From: Kiritimatiellia bacterium
Lineage (GTDB): Bacteria; Verrucomicrobiota; Kiritimatiellia; RFP12; UBA1067
Reading direction: 5' to 3'
DNA length: 50,030 nt
Assembly (NCBI GenBank): GCA_017450695.1
Contig: JAFSTA010000007.1
Coordinates: 1-50,030 of the forward strand
In this document: piece by piece, positions 17,618 to 26,365 of the stretch
How positions within the stretch are numbered: the stretch's first letter is position 1
Layout: each line of letters opens with the position of its first letter
Notes under the pieces: generated by a model
Databases searched by the model: none
What the model saw: the letters and a program-made list of their open reading frames with translations, nothing else
Told to the model about the DNA's origin: nothing
Position numbers and translations under genes: made by a program

Positions 17618-17794
17618 AAGCAAAAGATAACAGGCGCATATATGTTCCGAGACGTTCGGGGAAGCGACAAGTGCCACTTCCCCGAACCATTCGTCTTCAC
17701 AATGGGAAACACGGAAAAAGTCATTTTCTCACCAGCATTTCCGGGTATTCCGTGTGTTCCGTGGTTTTTCAAATTGTCCAACAGAGGAATTAGA

Positions 17795-17823
17795 TTTACC
17801 AATCGGGAAGGCTTTGATAGAAT
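17795..17823 (+). promoter_or_regulatory. Predicted promoter facing the epimerase gene
   Basis: TTTACC (17795-17800), 17-base spacer, TAGAAT (17818-17823). The -35 is moderate (4 of 6). The nearest complete gene is 330 bases away; a short gene-like start lies directly downstream at 17832. Confidence 0.4.
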
Positions 17824-18150
17824 GAAAGGCATGGAAACGAAAGATGACTGGAATATCGATTGGGATCCCCTTCCCTCCTGCCCGCAAGTACGCGACTTGC
17901 CTGTTGGCTGTCAGCTTTCCACTTCTAGTCAAGCGATCACGACAAGCGCGTCCTTCACATTCTTTACGGTTCCGCGTCTCTGCGCGAGGCAAAGTTATCG
18001 ACATGAATGTTCTTGCGCACGTGATGGCAGCGGACGTGTCTGTTTTGTAAAACGTGCGCGAAACCGTTTGCGGCACAGCTCCCGGTGTTCGGTGCGCAAG
18101 GAGGGAGCTTTGCCGTCTGCGGTATTTCAATCGTCTAGAAAGAGTCGAAC

Positions 18151-19137
18151 ATGAAAATTCTGATTACAGGATCCGCCGGTTTCATTGGATTTCACGCGGC
18201 ATCGGAATTTCTCCGGCGCGGATGGAATGTCATCGGGCTGGACAGTTTCACGGACTACTACGATGTCCGACTGAAACGAAACCGAGCCGAGACACTTGCC
18301 GCGTTCAAAAAGTCCCCGGGGACATATTCATTGCGGGAAGTAGATATCTGCGATTTGGAAAATCTACGCCAAACCTTTGCGGAGGAAACCCCAGATGTGG
18401 TGTTGCATCTCGCCGCGCAACCCGGTGTACGGTATTCAATCTCGCACCCGTTCGTCTATCAAAAAACCAACGTGGAGGGTTTTCTAAACATTTTAGAATG
18501 TTGCCGCCATGCTACCAGACCACCCAAGCTCGTTTTTGCCTCCTCTTCCTCTGTTTACGGTGGCAACACCAAGATGCCGTTCGAGGAATCTGACCGAGTG
18601 GATACGCCCGTCAGCCTCTATGCGGCAACCAAGCGAGCAAACGAATTGATGGCCCACACCTATTCTCATCTGTACCGAATGCAGATTATCGGGCTTCGTT
18701 TCTTTACTGTCTATGGTCCGTGGTATCGCCCTGATATGGCGCTTTCTCTGTTCGCCGATGCGATGCTCCACGACAGGCCGATCAAGGTATTCAACAACGG
18801 GGATATGTTCCGCGATTTCACCTATATCGACGATATTGTGAACGGGATTGTCCGGACAGTCGAATCGGATTCCCTACCCTTGTACGACATCTTCAATCTC
18901 GGAAACCACCGTTCCGAAAAGCTACTGGATGTGATCGAAACACTGGCACAGACGTTGGGCGTGACGCCAAAGCTGGAAATGCTGCCGATGCAAGCGGGGG
19001 ATGTAAAAGCCACATACGCAAGTATCGAAAAACTTCACAATGCGGTCGGCTACGTGCCGCAGACAACCATCCAAGAGGGAATCCCCGTCTTTGCCCGTTG
19101 GTATAAGAGCTATTACCGAGATGAAACCTCGTCCTAA
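18151..19137 (+). CDS. UDP-glucuronate 4-epimerase-like SDR protein
   Basis: A 328-residue extended short-chain dehydrogenase, probably interconverting UDP-glucuronate and UDP-galacturonate as a donor for the polymer. GSAGFIGFHAA (7-17) is the NAD-binding GxxGxxG, LHLAAQPGVRYSI and SLYAATKRANE give the catalytic Tyr and Lys of YxxxK, and FFTVYGPWYRPDMALSLFA is the signature of the glucuronate epimerase branch (usual GPWGRPDMA, here Tyr for Gly). AAAGAG ribosome site. A stand-alone plus-strand gene between wzx and the wzy block. Together with the pyruvyl transferase it points to an acidic polysaccharide. Confidence 0.86.
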   Translation: MKILITGSAGFIGFHAASEFLRRGWNVIGLDSFTDYYDVRLKRNRAETLAAFKKSPGTYSLREVDICDLENLRQTFAEETPDVVLHLAAQPGVRYSISHPFVYQKTNVEGFLNILECCRHATRPPKLVFASSSSVYGGNTKMPFEESDRVDTPVSLYAATKRANELMAHTYSHLYRMQIIGLRFFTVYGPWYRPDMALSLFADAMLHDRPIKVFNNGDMFRDFTYIDDIVNGIVRTVESDSLPLYDIFNLGNHRSEKLLDVIETLAQTLGVTPKLEMLPMQAGDVKATYASIEKLHNAVGYVPQTTIQEGIPVFARWYKSYYRDETSS

Positions 19138-19364
19138 ATTCCCCTATTGTACAATTTTAAAACCACGGAACACGCGGGGAAAACATAGATAATTCCTCTG
19201 TTCCTTTTACCAGACAACGGTTTTGCTCTTGCAGAGGCGCGGAGACGCGGAGATACGGCACGTTTGCGGCGGTTTTCCGTGCGGTTTTCGCTTCACGACT
19301 TGCGTACTCTTCACTCTTGGCGGCTCTGCGTGAGATATAATATGGAGTACCTGAAGTGGGGAAT
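19138..19364. repeat. Short repeat region between convergent genes
   Basis: Holds AAAACCACGGAACACGCGG (the CCGTG word family, as at 47754-47845), GGCGCGGAGACGCGGAGA and a GGCGGCTCTGCGTGAGAT fragment of the 185-bp element (19320-19336). No terminator with a T run was found. Confidence 0.6.
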
Positions 19365-20687
19365 TCAGGCAGATTCCAAGTTTTTGAGTTTACACCAACT
19401 TGTGTTGAGATAGGAAATGATCGCGAACACGATGACCAGGCAGATCAAATTCATCTGCTGCCTCAAAACCCATTCCAAGGTACTCTGCAAATAATCGGCT
19501 GTTAAACCACCTAAAAGTCCCGCAGGGAGAAAGACCCACTTGGTTCCATTCAGCTTCCGCGCCAACGAGATACAGCTCCACCAGTACCAGCCGAACCAAG
19601 CCAGCATCGCCAAAAGAGCGGGAATGCCACATTCGGCTGCGACCAACAAATAGACGGTTTCCACGATACCGTGATAATCCATATCATAACCCAATACATC
19701 CCCTGCCCGATCTTGGTATTCATGGGGAGGGATCATCTTGAGACCCCAGTTGTTGATACCCACGCCTCGCAAGGGTTCGTCTTTGATCATCTCCAATGAA
19801 CATTGCGCTAACTCCACCCGCGTATCCGTTGAAGCCTGTGGAGCCGTAACAAAACGTTCGACGATACGCGGCATAATGAGGACCATTCCTAGCAAACCTA
19901 ATAGAAAGAGCGGCAGAAGTCGTTTGACTTTCTTGCCCCAGTGTCCGCCAAACAAGAAACAAGAAATCCCGGTAATGGCATAACCTATCGGCGTCATCAG
20001 CATAGCCCCTCGGGAATACGACCAAAAAACGGAAGCGACGGAAAAGACAAAAGCCACCATACAGAATTTGCGAAACCAGGTGGAGATTCCGTTCGTCAGG
20101 TAGAAGGCAAAGAACAACATTCCGGTCAGGTGCATGGCCATCGACATGCTGTTCCGGTGTGGGAAAACTCCCCCAGGTTGATAGATACCGGAATAGTGTT
20201 GTTTCGCTACAACGAGGAAGTTGACGATTGCGAAAAACGCCAGCGTTGCCAAAACCGTTTTCAGGTCATTCGTCGCTTTCAGATACCCATACACCGCCAA
20301 GAAAACGAGCATCATCATGATCATCTTCCAGATCTCAAACCAGGCGATCAGGCAGTTGTCTGCCGCCGTAAGGCTTGGCCAACATAAGAGGAAATAAAAC
20401 ACATAAATCCAAAAGCCCGTATCCTGCACGAAACTCCGGAACTTCCCGCGTAGAAGCAACGCCACGAGAAGTGCCAAAGCCAACAGATAGACGAGGCTCA
20501 CCTCCATACCGCGAGCCGAACCGGTATAGGACTCGCGTGAGAAAAAGTTGATGGCTGTTGCCTGAAAGAGACACAGCGACAAGACCATACCCCAAAACAC
20601 GCCCTTCGCCCACCGCAGATTATTCGACAGCAGAAAGCCAAGAGGAAAGACTCCGAGCGCAACAATGGTGAAAATGAGATATTTCAT
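19365..20687 (-). CDS. O-antigen ligase/polymerase family membrane protein (Wzy-like)
   Basis: A 440-residue protein with about 11-12 hydrophobic segments. SVFWSYSRGAMLMTPIGYAI and the large periplasmic loop with TRVELAQCSLEMIKDEPLRG then VGINNWG are the hallmarks of the Wzy_C (O-antigen ligase) family. In a locus with Wzx, Wza and a Wzc-like protein it is most likely the polymerase joining repeat units at the periplasmic face; a ligase role cannot be excluded. It starts two bases after the wza stop and is the last gene of the export operon. Confidence 0.83.
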   Translation of the reverse strand: MKYLIFTIVALGVFPLGFLLSNNLRWAKGVFWGMVLSLCLFQATAINFFSRESYTGSARGMEVSLVYLLALALLVALLLRGKFRSFVQDTGFWIYVFYFLLCWPSLTAADNCLIAWFEIWKMIMMMLVFLAVYGYLKATNDLKTVLATLAFFAIVNFLVVAKQHYSGIYQPGGVFPHRNSMSMAMHLTGMLFFAFYLTNGISTWFRKFCMVAFVFSVASVFWSYSRGAMLMTPIGYAITGISCFLFGGHWGKKVKRLLPLFLLGLLGMVLIMPRIVERFVTAPQASTDTRVELAQCSLEMIKDEPLRGVGINNWGLKMIPPHEYQDRAGDVLGYDMDYHGIVETVYLLVAAECGIPALLAMLAWFGWYWWSCISLARKLNGTKWVFLPAGLLGGLTADYLQSTLEWVLRQQMNLICLVIVFAIISYLNTSWCKLKNLESA

Positions 20688-20689
20688 CT

Positions 20690-21766
20690 CTAATCAAGGA
20701 TGTACTTGTCGGTAAGCCGGGTGGTAAGCATATAGAGCAACTGCGCTGTCGGCAACAGCTTCCGGATAAACACATTGTATTCCGAAATGTTATCGTGGGG
20801 AACATAGACGATATCGTTCGGCTGCAGATAGACGTTTTTGCAGCGACCGGCCAAAATTCCATCGACATCAACCTTAAACATTTTCGGATTCGTAAGCCCA
20901 TTACGGATCAGAATCACATGACTCCAATGGGTTTCTTTGATCCAGCCAACATCCGTGAGCGTCTCGATTAACCCCATTCTCTGCTCATACAGGCGCCTCT
21001 GCGGAGATTTGACATCTCCACAAATCGTCACGCTCGCCTCCAGTCTCTGAGCAATAAAAATGTAATCCCCCCTCCTCACTTTGATATTGTTAAGGGGATC
21101 CCCGGCAATCGCTTTCTCGAAATCAATCGGAATTAAATTACCGTCACGGACAAACAGGGAATGCTCCAAATCCGCGACATCCACATTCACGCTATGGAAC
21201 AGCCTGACCGCACTCCCGCCGCCCATCGCATACACATCGGCAACACGAGTTGAATCGGAGATGTTATACAAACCGGGTTTTTCGCAAGCGCCGGAGATCG
21301 TGACAGTCTCACTGGCAATTTCCTGTACCGTAATGCCGACAACCGGATGCTTCACATACGGCTCTAAACCGTCCTGAATCGTTTTGCTCGCCTCCCGAAT
21401 CGTCATTCCGCTCACTCGAATCTGTCCCAGGAACATCATGCCGATAAAGCCATCCGGACTTACTTTTGTCGTCATAGTCAAATCGGCGTGTCCATATACG
21501 CGGATTTCAATCAGGTCTCCCGCATTGATTCGGAAAACCTCGTCATCTTCCGCCGCGATCTTCTTCAGGATTTCCGTATTCCTCTGAACCGTTTCCTCGT
21601 CGCGTCCCGTCTCTTCCAGGATGGCATTGTCCTTCTCCAGCATGTCGGAGCTGAAAATCGGATCGTAATTTCCCGTCAACCGGTCCATATAACATCCCGA
21701 TGTCACCATCAACGCGAAAAGCGCCGATGCTCCGACGTTGAGAACCGTCATGTCGGAAATTTTCAT
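20690..21766 (-). CDS. wza: Polysaccharide export outer-membrane lipoprotein (Wza-like)
   Basis: A 358-residue lipoprotein. The signal peptide ends in the lipobox MVTSGC (Cys25). A Poly_export domain follows (RINAGDLIEIRVYGHADLT, about 83-165), then two SLBB domains (SETVTISGACEKPGLYNI; LEASVTICGDVKSPQRRLY). It forms the outer-membrane channel for the polymer. Strong GGAGG site; the ATG overlaps the previous TAA by one base, so translation is coupled to the Wzc-like gene. In-frame codons upstream of this ATG belong to the overlapping gene. Confidence 0.88.
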   Translation of the reverse strand: MKISDMTVLNVGASALFALMVTSGCYMDRLTGNYDPIFSSDMLEKDNAILEETGRDEETVQRNTEILKKIAAEDDEVFRINAGDLIEIRVYGHADLTMTTKVSPDGFIGMMFLGQIRVSGMTIREASKTIQDGLEPYVKHPVVGITVQEIASETVTISGACEKPGLYNISDSTRVADVYAMGGGSAVRLFHSVNVDVADLEHSLFVRDGNLIPIDFEKAIAGDPLNNIKVRRGDYIFIAQRLEASVTICGDVKSPQRRLYEQRMGLIETLTDVGWIKETHWSHVILIRNGLTNPKMFKVDVDGILAGRCKNVYLQPNDIVYVPHDNISEYNVFIRKLLPTAQLLYMLTTRLTDKYILD

Positions 21767-23733
21767 TATTGCGCCTCCATTTCCTTCCGCACAACACTCG
21801 CAGACACACCGGCCGATATCGCCATCACCGGTTTCTTCACAACCTTCACATGCCTCCGCACATAAGAGAACCAACGGCGAGATGTCTTGTCAGCCCCGAC
21901 AACGACCAGTACACAATCACAAGCGGTCAGCAGCTGCTCAAAGAAACTGCCGCCACGACGAACTCCGTCGGAAATATCGACAAACACGTGATCGTACTTG
22001 CTTCGCAACGTCGCCAGATCAGACTGAAGCATCTGGAATTCCGTCGGCGCCATCGCATACCGATTTGCCACGGGGAACCACCCCTGCAGTCCCTTGTGTA
22101 CGGTATTGATCAATGTCGCAGCTCCATCTGGGGGCGTGAACCCTTTCTCCGCAACCACTTCCAGCGAGAAGGACTGCGCCCCCGCCATCGCGAGCGACCA
22201 AAGAAGCGACTCACGGAATTTAGGCTGGACTTGGGCTCCAGGCAGGTGGCAGATCAGCACGATTCCCTTGGGGATCTCGGCATTGACAAATTTGAGCGAA
22301 ACGACACCCAAAAAGTCCTTCTCGTCAGCCTCTTTCATAGCTTTCGGTTTCGGCAACGAACCAAGGAAATAAACTTCTTCGTAAGCGCAAAGTTCTTTTC
22401 CACCGCGCACTTTCCCTGCCAGCAATTCCAGCAGAAGGATCCAGAACGTGAGCACGAGCGTGCAGATTCCCGACCCGGCTATCGCAAGGATGAAGTTTTT
22501 GATCCGGAACGGGTGGGTGTCATCGGCACCGACCGCGCGCTCGATCTGCCGCAGGTCATTGCGCATCGACATTTCCAAATATGTGATATTGCCCAATTCC
22601 TCATCCAGATTGCGCATCGACTGATCCAAGTCCGCCCGCTTCACCCGCAGCCGCTCAAGCAACGGGATTAAAGCTGTCAACTCGCCGGAACGCTTCTCAT
22701 TGTCCGCAATCTCCCGCTCTTGCGAGTTCCGGTTTTGCTTCAATACCTCTAGGCGCAAACTACACTCGGCAAGCTCGCTCGCGTCCTTCTCAACACGATC
22801 GACGGCACTGACATCAACCCCTTCGATTCCTTTCTCCTTCAGGAACGCCATGTAGGCATCCATCAAATTCTTCCGGTCCTCCACTTTCCCCAGAACCTTT
22901 GGGTTCTTGTCCGTGTAAATTTCCCGAAGTTGGGCAAGCTCCTTATCAACCGCCGCGATTTCCGCACTCTTTTTGCGAATTGCCTCTGCATTTGCGGTCA
23001 CTGCCGGCCCGAGGGCACCGACTTGGGACTCCAACTTCTTTTTCTTCATTTCCTCGCTTGCCACCTGCACACTCAACAAGGAAAGATTCCGACGCTGGTC
23101 GGAAAGGAGACCGTTCAGCATAGTCAACGTTTCGACAGGAGCAACAACCCCTGCCTTACCCTTCAAGGTGCTTTCCTCTGTCTCCAGCTCGGTAATCTGC
23201 GCCTGAAGGTTTTGTTTTCGGATTCGAAGCGACTCGCGCCAGTTTTCCAAGTCTTGGGTACGATAGGAAACGTATTCTTCAATGAGCAACTCCGCATACC
23301 CGTTGACCTTCTTGACCGCATTGATCAAACTCGGCGCGTTCGCCGTCAACGTAAACAGGTTGGTTGGACGCCGCTCCTGCTGAATATCCAAATCCATCTC
23401 CAGCCCCGCACGCTCACGGGGAGAAATCGAGACCTTTTCCGGTAACCTGCGTTTGAGCGATGCCCGTTCCAAAACGGAGAAGAGCTGCTTCTCGCTCATA
23501 TTCTGAATACGAGCAATTTGCCGCGGCGTGTACAGAATCCGTGTCGTGGCGCTATACCGATGCTCGCTTGTGGCAGTGTGCCAGATAAGGAACGCGGCAA
23601 AGGCTGCAGCCAGTAGCAAAAACACAAACACAAGGAACCATACCCATTTCACAAGGATGATCCCTATCACCTTTTGCAGGGAAACCAATTTCTGGATCTG
23701 TTGGCGCTCGTCCTCTGAATATTCTTCATCCAT
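21766..23733 (-). CDS. Wzc/GumC-like chain-length protein with a degenerate kinase domain
   Basis: A 655-residue inner-membrane co-polymerase. TM1 (about 25-50), a Wzz domain with long periplasmic coiled coil (about 150-375), TM2 (FILAIAGSGICTLVLTFWIL) and a cytoplasmic C-terminal ~200 residues at the place of the BY-kinase/CpsD domain. There the Walker A position reads CHLPGAQVQPKFRESLLWSL without GKS/T, the Walker B region reads YDHVFVDISDG, and no Tyr-rich tail follows (it ends RKEMEAQ). ATP-driven autophosphorylation is therefore unlikely, and the domain may be structural. AGGA suits the MDEEYSED start; the ATG at 23742 is the alternative. First gene of the export operon. Confidence 0.83.
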   Translation of the reverse strand: MDEEYSEDERQQIQKLVSLQKVIGIILVKWVWFLVFVFLLLAAAFAAFLIWHTATSEHRYSATTRILYTPRQIARIQNMSEKQLFSVLERASLKRRLPEKVSISPRERAGLEMDLDIQQERRPTNLFTLTANAPSLINAVKKVNGYAELLIEEYVSYRTQDLENWRESLRIRKQNLQAQITELETEESTLKGKAGVVAPVETLTMLNGLLSDQRRNLSLLSVQVASEEMKKKKLESQVGALGPAVTANAEAIRKKSAEIAAVDKELAQLREIYTDKNPKVLGKVEDRKNLMDAYMAFLKEKGIEGVDVSAVDRVEKDASELAECSLRLEVLKQNRNSQEREIADNEKRSGELTALIPLLERLRVKRADLDQSMRNLDEELGNITYLEMSMRNDLRQIERAVGADDTHPFRIKNFILAIAGSGICTLVLTFWILLLELLAGKVRGGKELCAYEEVYFLGSLPKPKAMKEADEKDFLGVVSLKFVNAEIPKGIVLICHLPGAQVQPKFRESLLWSLAMAGAQSFSLEVVAEKGFTPPDGAATLINTVHKGLQGWFPVANRYAMAPTEFQMLQSDLATLRSKYDHVFVDISDGVRRGGSFFEQLLTACDCVLVVVGADKTSRRWFSYVRRHVKVVKKPVMAISAGVSASVVRKEMEAQ

Positions 23734-23870
23734 ACTTTGCATTTCCTAACTCAACGCTTCCGCTCTAGTCGAATCCCATTCGTAATTGCAACACTCTTTT
23801 CTCTCCCTACACCTCCGCCATGAACCCGATACGAGTCCCCGTTGCGCAAAAAGGCGTAAAAAGACAAATT

Positions 23871-23899
23871 AAATTATCAAAAACCTGATTATAAGTCAA
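23871..23899 (-). promoter_or_regulatory. Predicted promoter of the wzc-wza-wzy operon
   Basis: Reading leftwards: TTGACT (23899-23894), 17-base spacer, TAATTT (23876-23871), in an AT-rich stretch unlike its surroundings, about 140 bases upstream of the Wzc-like gene. GATAAT with a 15-base spacer is the alternative -10. Confidence 0.55.
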
Positions 23900-24163
23900 C
23901 CAGAAACTGGAACGTTTTTGGAGCGCGCAGACGCTGCCAGTTTCAATTCACGTTTGAAGCCTATATTCCGCTGTTGAACCATAAGAAAACTACGGAATAC
24001 ACGGTGCTCATGGAATCTGCCGCTGATGCGGCTATGGATGGTTAAATGGTTCAGTTGCCTCCTTCGAAGGCTTTAAATCGGTCCGACCAGTCCCGTCCTC
24101 TCTTCGGGGAAGCGACACTCTTGTCATTTTTCGGCGGCTCGTCACTTGAACCATTTAACCAAA

Positions 24164-24345
24164 CTAGATTCCTCGTTTGGGTTCTCACGCAGAGCCGCTG
24201 AGGTTGCAGAGTACGCAGAGAAAGTGCCGAATACAGAGGCTTTTCAATTCCCCGCACACACAGAAAACGGATTCACCCAAATGGTGAAAGTCTGCAAAAT
24301 TTCAATGCGCCATGATTTTTCAAATTGTCCAATAGAGGTTTAACC
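24164..24345 (-). repeat. ~185-bp dispersed repeat, inverted full copy
   Basis: Reverse complement of 4581-4765 over almost its full length, from CTAGATTCCTCGTTTGGGTT to TTTTTCAAATTGTCCAATAG, including the ACCCAAATGGTGAAAGT palindromic core. The two full copies have diverged mostly in the middle. Confidence 0.85.
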
Positions 24346-24393
24346 ATTTCAAAGCGCAGCGATTAAATTTTCTCGGTCGGAAGGGGTGCGTTT

Positions 24394-24790
24394 CGTCGCG
24401 ACCGTTTCGGCAGGGAAGATATTGCTTACGCTACGGGGAGTCTCGGAGTTTTGGAGACATGGATGCGTAAAAAATGGGGGGGGCGCGCCCCGTCGCGACC
24501 GTTTCGCCAGGGCGGATATTGCTTTCACTACGGGGAGTCTTGGAGTTTCGGAGACATGGATGCGTGAAGAATGGGAGGGGCGCGCCCCGTCGCGACCGTT
24601 TCGCAGGGCGGATATTGCTTACGCCACGGGGAGTCACGGAGTTTTGGAGACATGGATGCGTGAAAAATTGGGAGGGTCGCGCCACGTCGCGACCGTTTCG
24701 CCAGGGAAGATATTGCTTACGCTACGGGGAGTCTCGGAGTTTCGGAGACATGGATGCGTGAAGAATGGTCGCGCTTCAGCGCGACCGTTT
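24394..24790. repeat. 97-bp tandem repeat array
   Basis: CGTCGCGACCG-type unit starts at 24394, 24491, 24588 and 24685 give an exact 97-base period, with a shortened last step to about 24777. Each unit runs GCGACCGTTTCG, CAGGG, ATATTGCTT, ACGGGGAGTC, GGAGTTT, GGAGACATGGATGCGT, then GGGGCGCGCCCC or a variant. Single relatives lie at 7098, 7283 and 15000. Confidence 0.88.
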
Positions 24791-24810
24791 CGGCAGGGCG
24801 GGAAGGATTT

Positions 24811-24938
24811 GGAAACGACAGGAACAACATCGAGAACAACTTGAACTGGGACGGCTCGCAACCGCGAACCGTAAACATACCGTCGCGCGGTTGCGCGACG
24901 ACCGCCAGCCTGTTGTCAATTTGTTGTTGAAGTTGTTG
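24811..24938 (+). repeat. Twin-hairpin element, copy 2
   Basis: Same order as copy 1: GGAAACGACAGGAACAACAT end, GGCTCGC-AACC-GCGAACC (24853-24870, one mismatch), GTCGCGC-GGTT-GCGCGAC (24882-24899, perfect), GTTGTTGAAGTTGTT end. Loop sequences AACC and GGTT are kept in both copies. Confidence 0.75.
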
Positions 24939-25061
24939 CTTTTCTACCTTCTGTGTGATCGCCAAACATCCGCATGGGAATGTCAATGCGGATAAATTTA
25001 TCTCACGCAGAGACGCGGAGGTGCGGAGGACGGGAATGGTGTGCTGGTCGCGACCACAGTG

Positions 25062-25088
25062 CATATCCGGAAAGTCCGGCATATCCGG
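25062..25088. repeat. TCCGG word island, 9-bp period
   Basis: Three consecutive nonamers, CATATCCGG, AAAGTCCGG and CATATCCGG. The reverse-complement type is at 7671-7699, a related one at 17735-17765, and a coding one at 34263-34307. Confidence 0.8.
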
Positions 25089-25135
25089 CTTAACACGCCT
25101 AACACGCTGGCGCGAAGCGCCCCGGCGAAGGGACA

Positions 25136-26365
25136 TCACAGGGTGGCGCAGAACGTGGACAACCGCTCTGTCAGAGTGCCCCAATCGTATTCCTGTGCGG
25201 CCCGGTGTCCGGCCGAAATCAACTGTTTACGGAGTTCGCCGGATTCAAGCAGACGGTCAAACGCCGCGTCGAGCGTGGCGGGGACATCGCACGAAAATGT
25301 CAACGCGGCATCTGGATGAGCAGCGCAGAGTCTGCCCAGTCCACCCACATGGCTCGCCAACACGGGAACACCTGCCGCCCATGCCTCCAGCACCACGATT
25401 CCAAACGGCTCGTGCCGACTCGGCAACACGAAGACATCGGCTTTCCCGTACTCGTCCAGCAATTCGGGACTGCCCGGCTTGAGCGCGCCGACAATCGCAA
25501 GCCTACCCATCACGCCCAGCTCCTTCGCCCGCGACTCAAGTTCAGCCCGGTAGTCCGGCTGGGTCACGGGACCAACCAAGCGAAGCGTCGCCTCCGGATG
25601 ACGAGCCAGCCATTCGACGAGCATCAGCTGATTCTTTTGCCGGTCGATACGCGCGACGCAAAGAACGGAGGTTCCAGATTTCGCGTTTCGTTTTTCCCGC
25701 CTTTCAAACAGGTCCGTATCTACCCCGTTGGGAAGAAACAGCACATGCGGATGACGGTCTTTGTAACGCAGGTATTCGTCCTCCCCCACGCAGACGATCC
25801 CGTCGGCATCTTCGGGTATTCGCCGAGTCCATCTCATCGCGTAATCCACCAGCTTGCCCCACGGAAAGAGTCCGCGCGTGGGCGCTTTCAAACTCTTCGC
25901 TTCAGCTGTCGGCACGTTCGCGCCACCTCCATGCAGGGAGATGACGCTCTTCGCACCGATTTTCCGCGAAGTCCGCAAACAGAGTTCGGCAATCCGTGCC
26001 ATCGCGTGGCAGTGGATGATGTCCGGTCTCCATTCGCACAACGCGCCTCCCAGCCCCGGCACGAACGGGTTGCCGCCCTTGCGGTCCAGTTCCGCGACCA
26101 ACCGCCTGGGCATCGGCCACCACGGATAGATCGGAGGAAAACGTAGAATCTCGATTCCCTCCCGCACCTCGGAAGACGCAGAACGTGAGCCACAAGACGA
26201 CGATGGTGCGTTTGCCGGTTCCGCTGGCCTGTAGAGTGCGGTCGTCGCGAAGATACGTACCTCGTGTCCAGCTTTCACCTGCGATTTGGCAAGATTCCAC
26301 ACCACCTGTTCCGTTCCGCCCCAGTCGTCGAACGAGAGGCGCCGCATGACATGAGCAATCTTCAT
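25136..26365 (-). CDS. Glycosyltransferase family 4 (GT-B)
   Basis: A 409-residue retaining glycosyltransferase. MRRLSFDDWGGTEQVVWNLA opens the acceptor domain; VLFLPNGVDTDLF, VLCVARIDRQKNQLMLVEWL and PSRHEPFGIVVLEAWAAGVP are standard GT4 donor-domain signatures with the EX7E glutamates. A Ser/Ala-rich loop (about 52-68) is extra. Its ATG overlaps the stop of the permease-kinase gene (ATGA), so a sugar enzyme and a sensor kinase are translationally coupled. Last gene of the long minus-strand operon. Confidence 0.87.
   Translation of the reverse strand: MKIAHVMRRLSFDDWGGTEQVVWNLAKSQVKAGHEVRIFATTALYRPAEPANAPSSSCGSRSASSEVREGIEILRFPPIYPWWPMPRRLVAELDRKGGNPFVPGLGGALCEWRPDIIHCHAMARIAELCLRTSRKIGAKSVISLHGGGANVPTAEAKSLKAPTRGLFPWGKLVDYAMRWTRRIPEDADGIVCVGEDEYLRYKDRHPHVLFLPNGVDTDLFERREKRNAKSGTSVLCVARIDRQKNQLMLVEWLARHPEATLRLVGPVTQPDYRAELESRAKELGVMGRLAIVGALKPGSPELLDEYGKADVFVLPSRHEPFGIVVLEAWAAGVPVLASHVGGLGRLCAAHPDAALTFSCDVPATLDAAFDRLLESGELRKQLISAGHRAAQEYDWGTLTERLSTFCATL

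Larger units (their letters stand above)
16890..18150. repeat. 1.26-kb repeat-rich intergenic region
   Basis: Between divergent wzx and the epimerase gene. It holds the wzx promoter, a train of small hairpins (17171-17269), a GAACTGATAGGCAAGG repeat (17458-17481, again at 49654-49677), the twin-hairpin element (17487-17617), a 9-bp-period CCGG/CCGTG island (17735-17765), a predicted rightward promoter (17795-17823) and a short gene-like start (METKDDWNIDWDPLPSC from 17832) that runs into repeat sequence and may be a gene remnant. No intact gene seen. Confidence 0.65.
23734..25135. repeat. 1.4-kb gene-free repeat region
   Basis: Between the export operon and the end of the long signalling/sugar operon. 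Contents from left: an AT-rich stretch with the export promoter (23871-23899), CCGTG-type words (23990-24015), an inverted ~185-bp element (24164-24345), the 97-bp tandem array (24394-24790), twin-hairpin copy 2 (24811-24938), a 9-bp-period TCCGG island (25062-25088) and a GGCGCGAAGCGCC hairpin (25109-25121). Open frames here are products of the repeats. Confidence 0.7.

Noticed and set aside
17642-18154. 170-codon open frame before the epimerase gene
   Set aside because: It crosses several repeat families and a predicted promoter, shows no protein family character, and has no ribosome site.
24394-24790. Possible CRISPR array
   Set aside because: The 97-bp units are repeated over their whole length, without unique spacers of constant size, and no cas gene is near.
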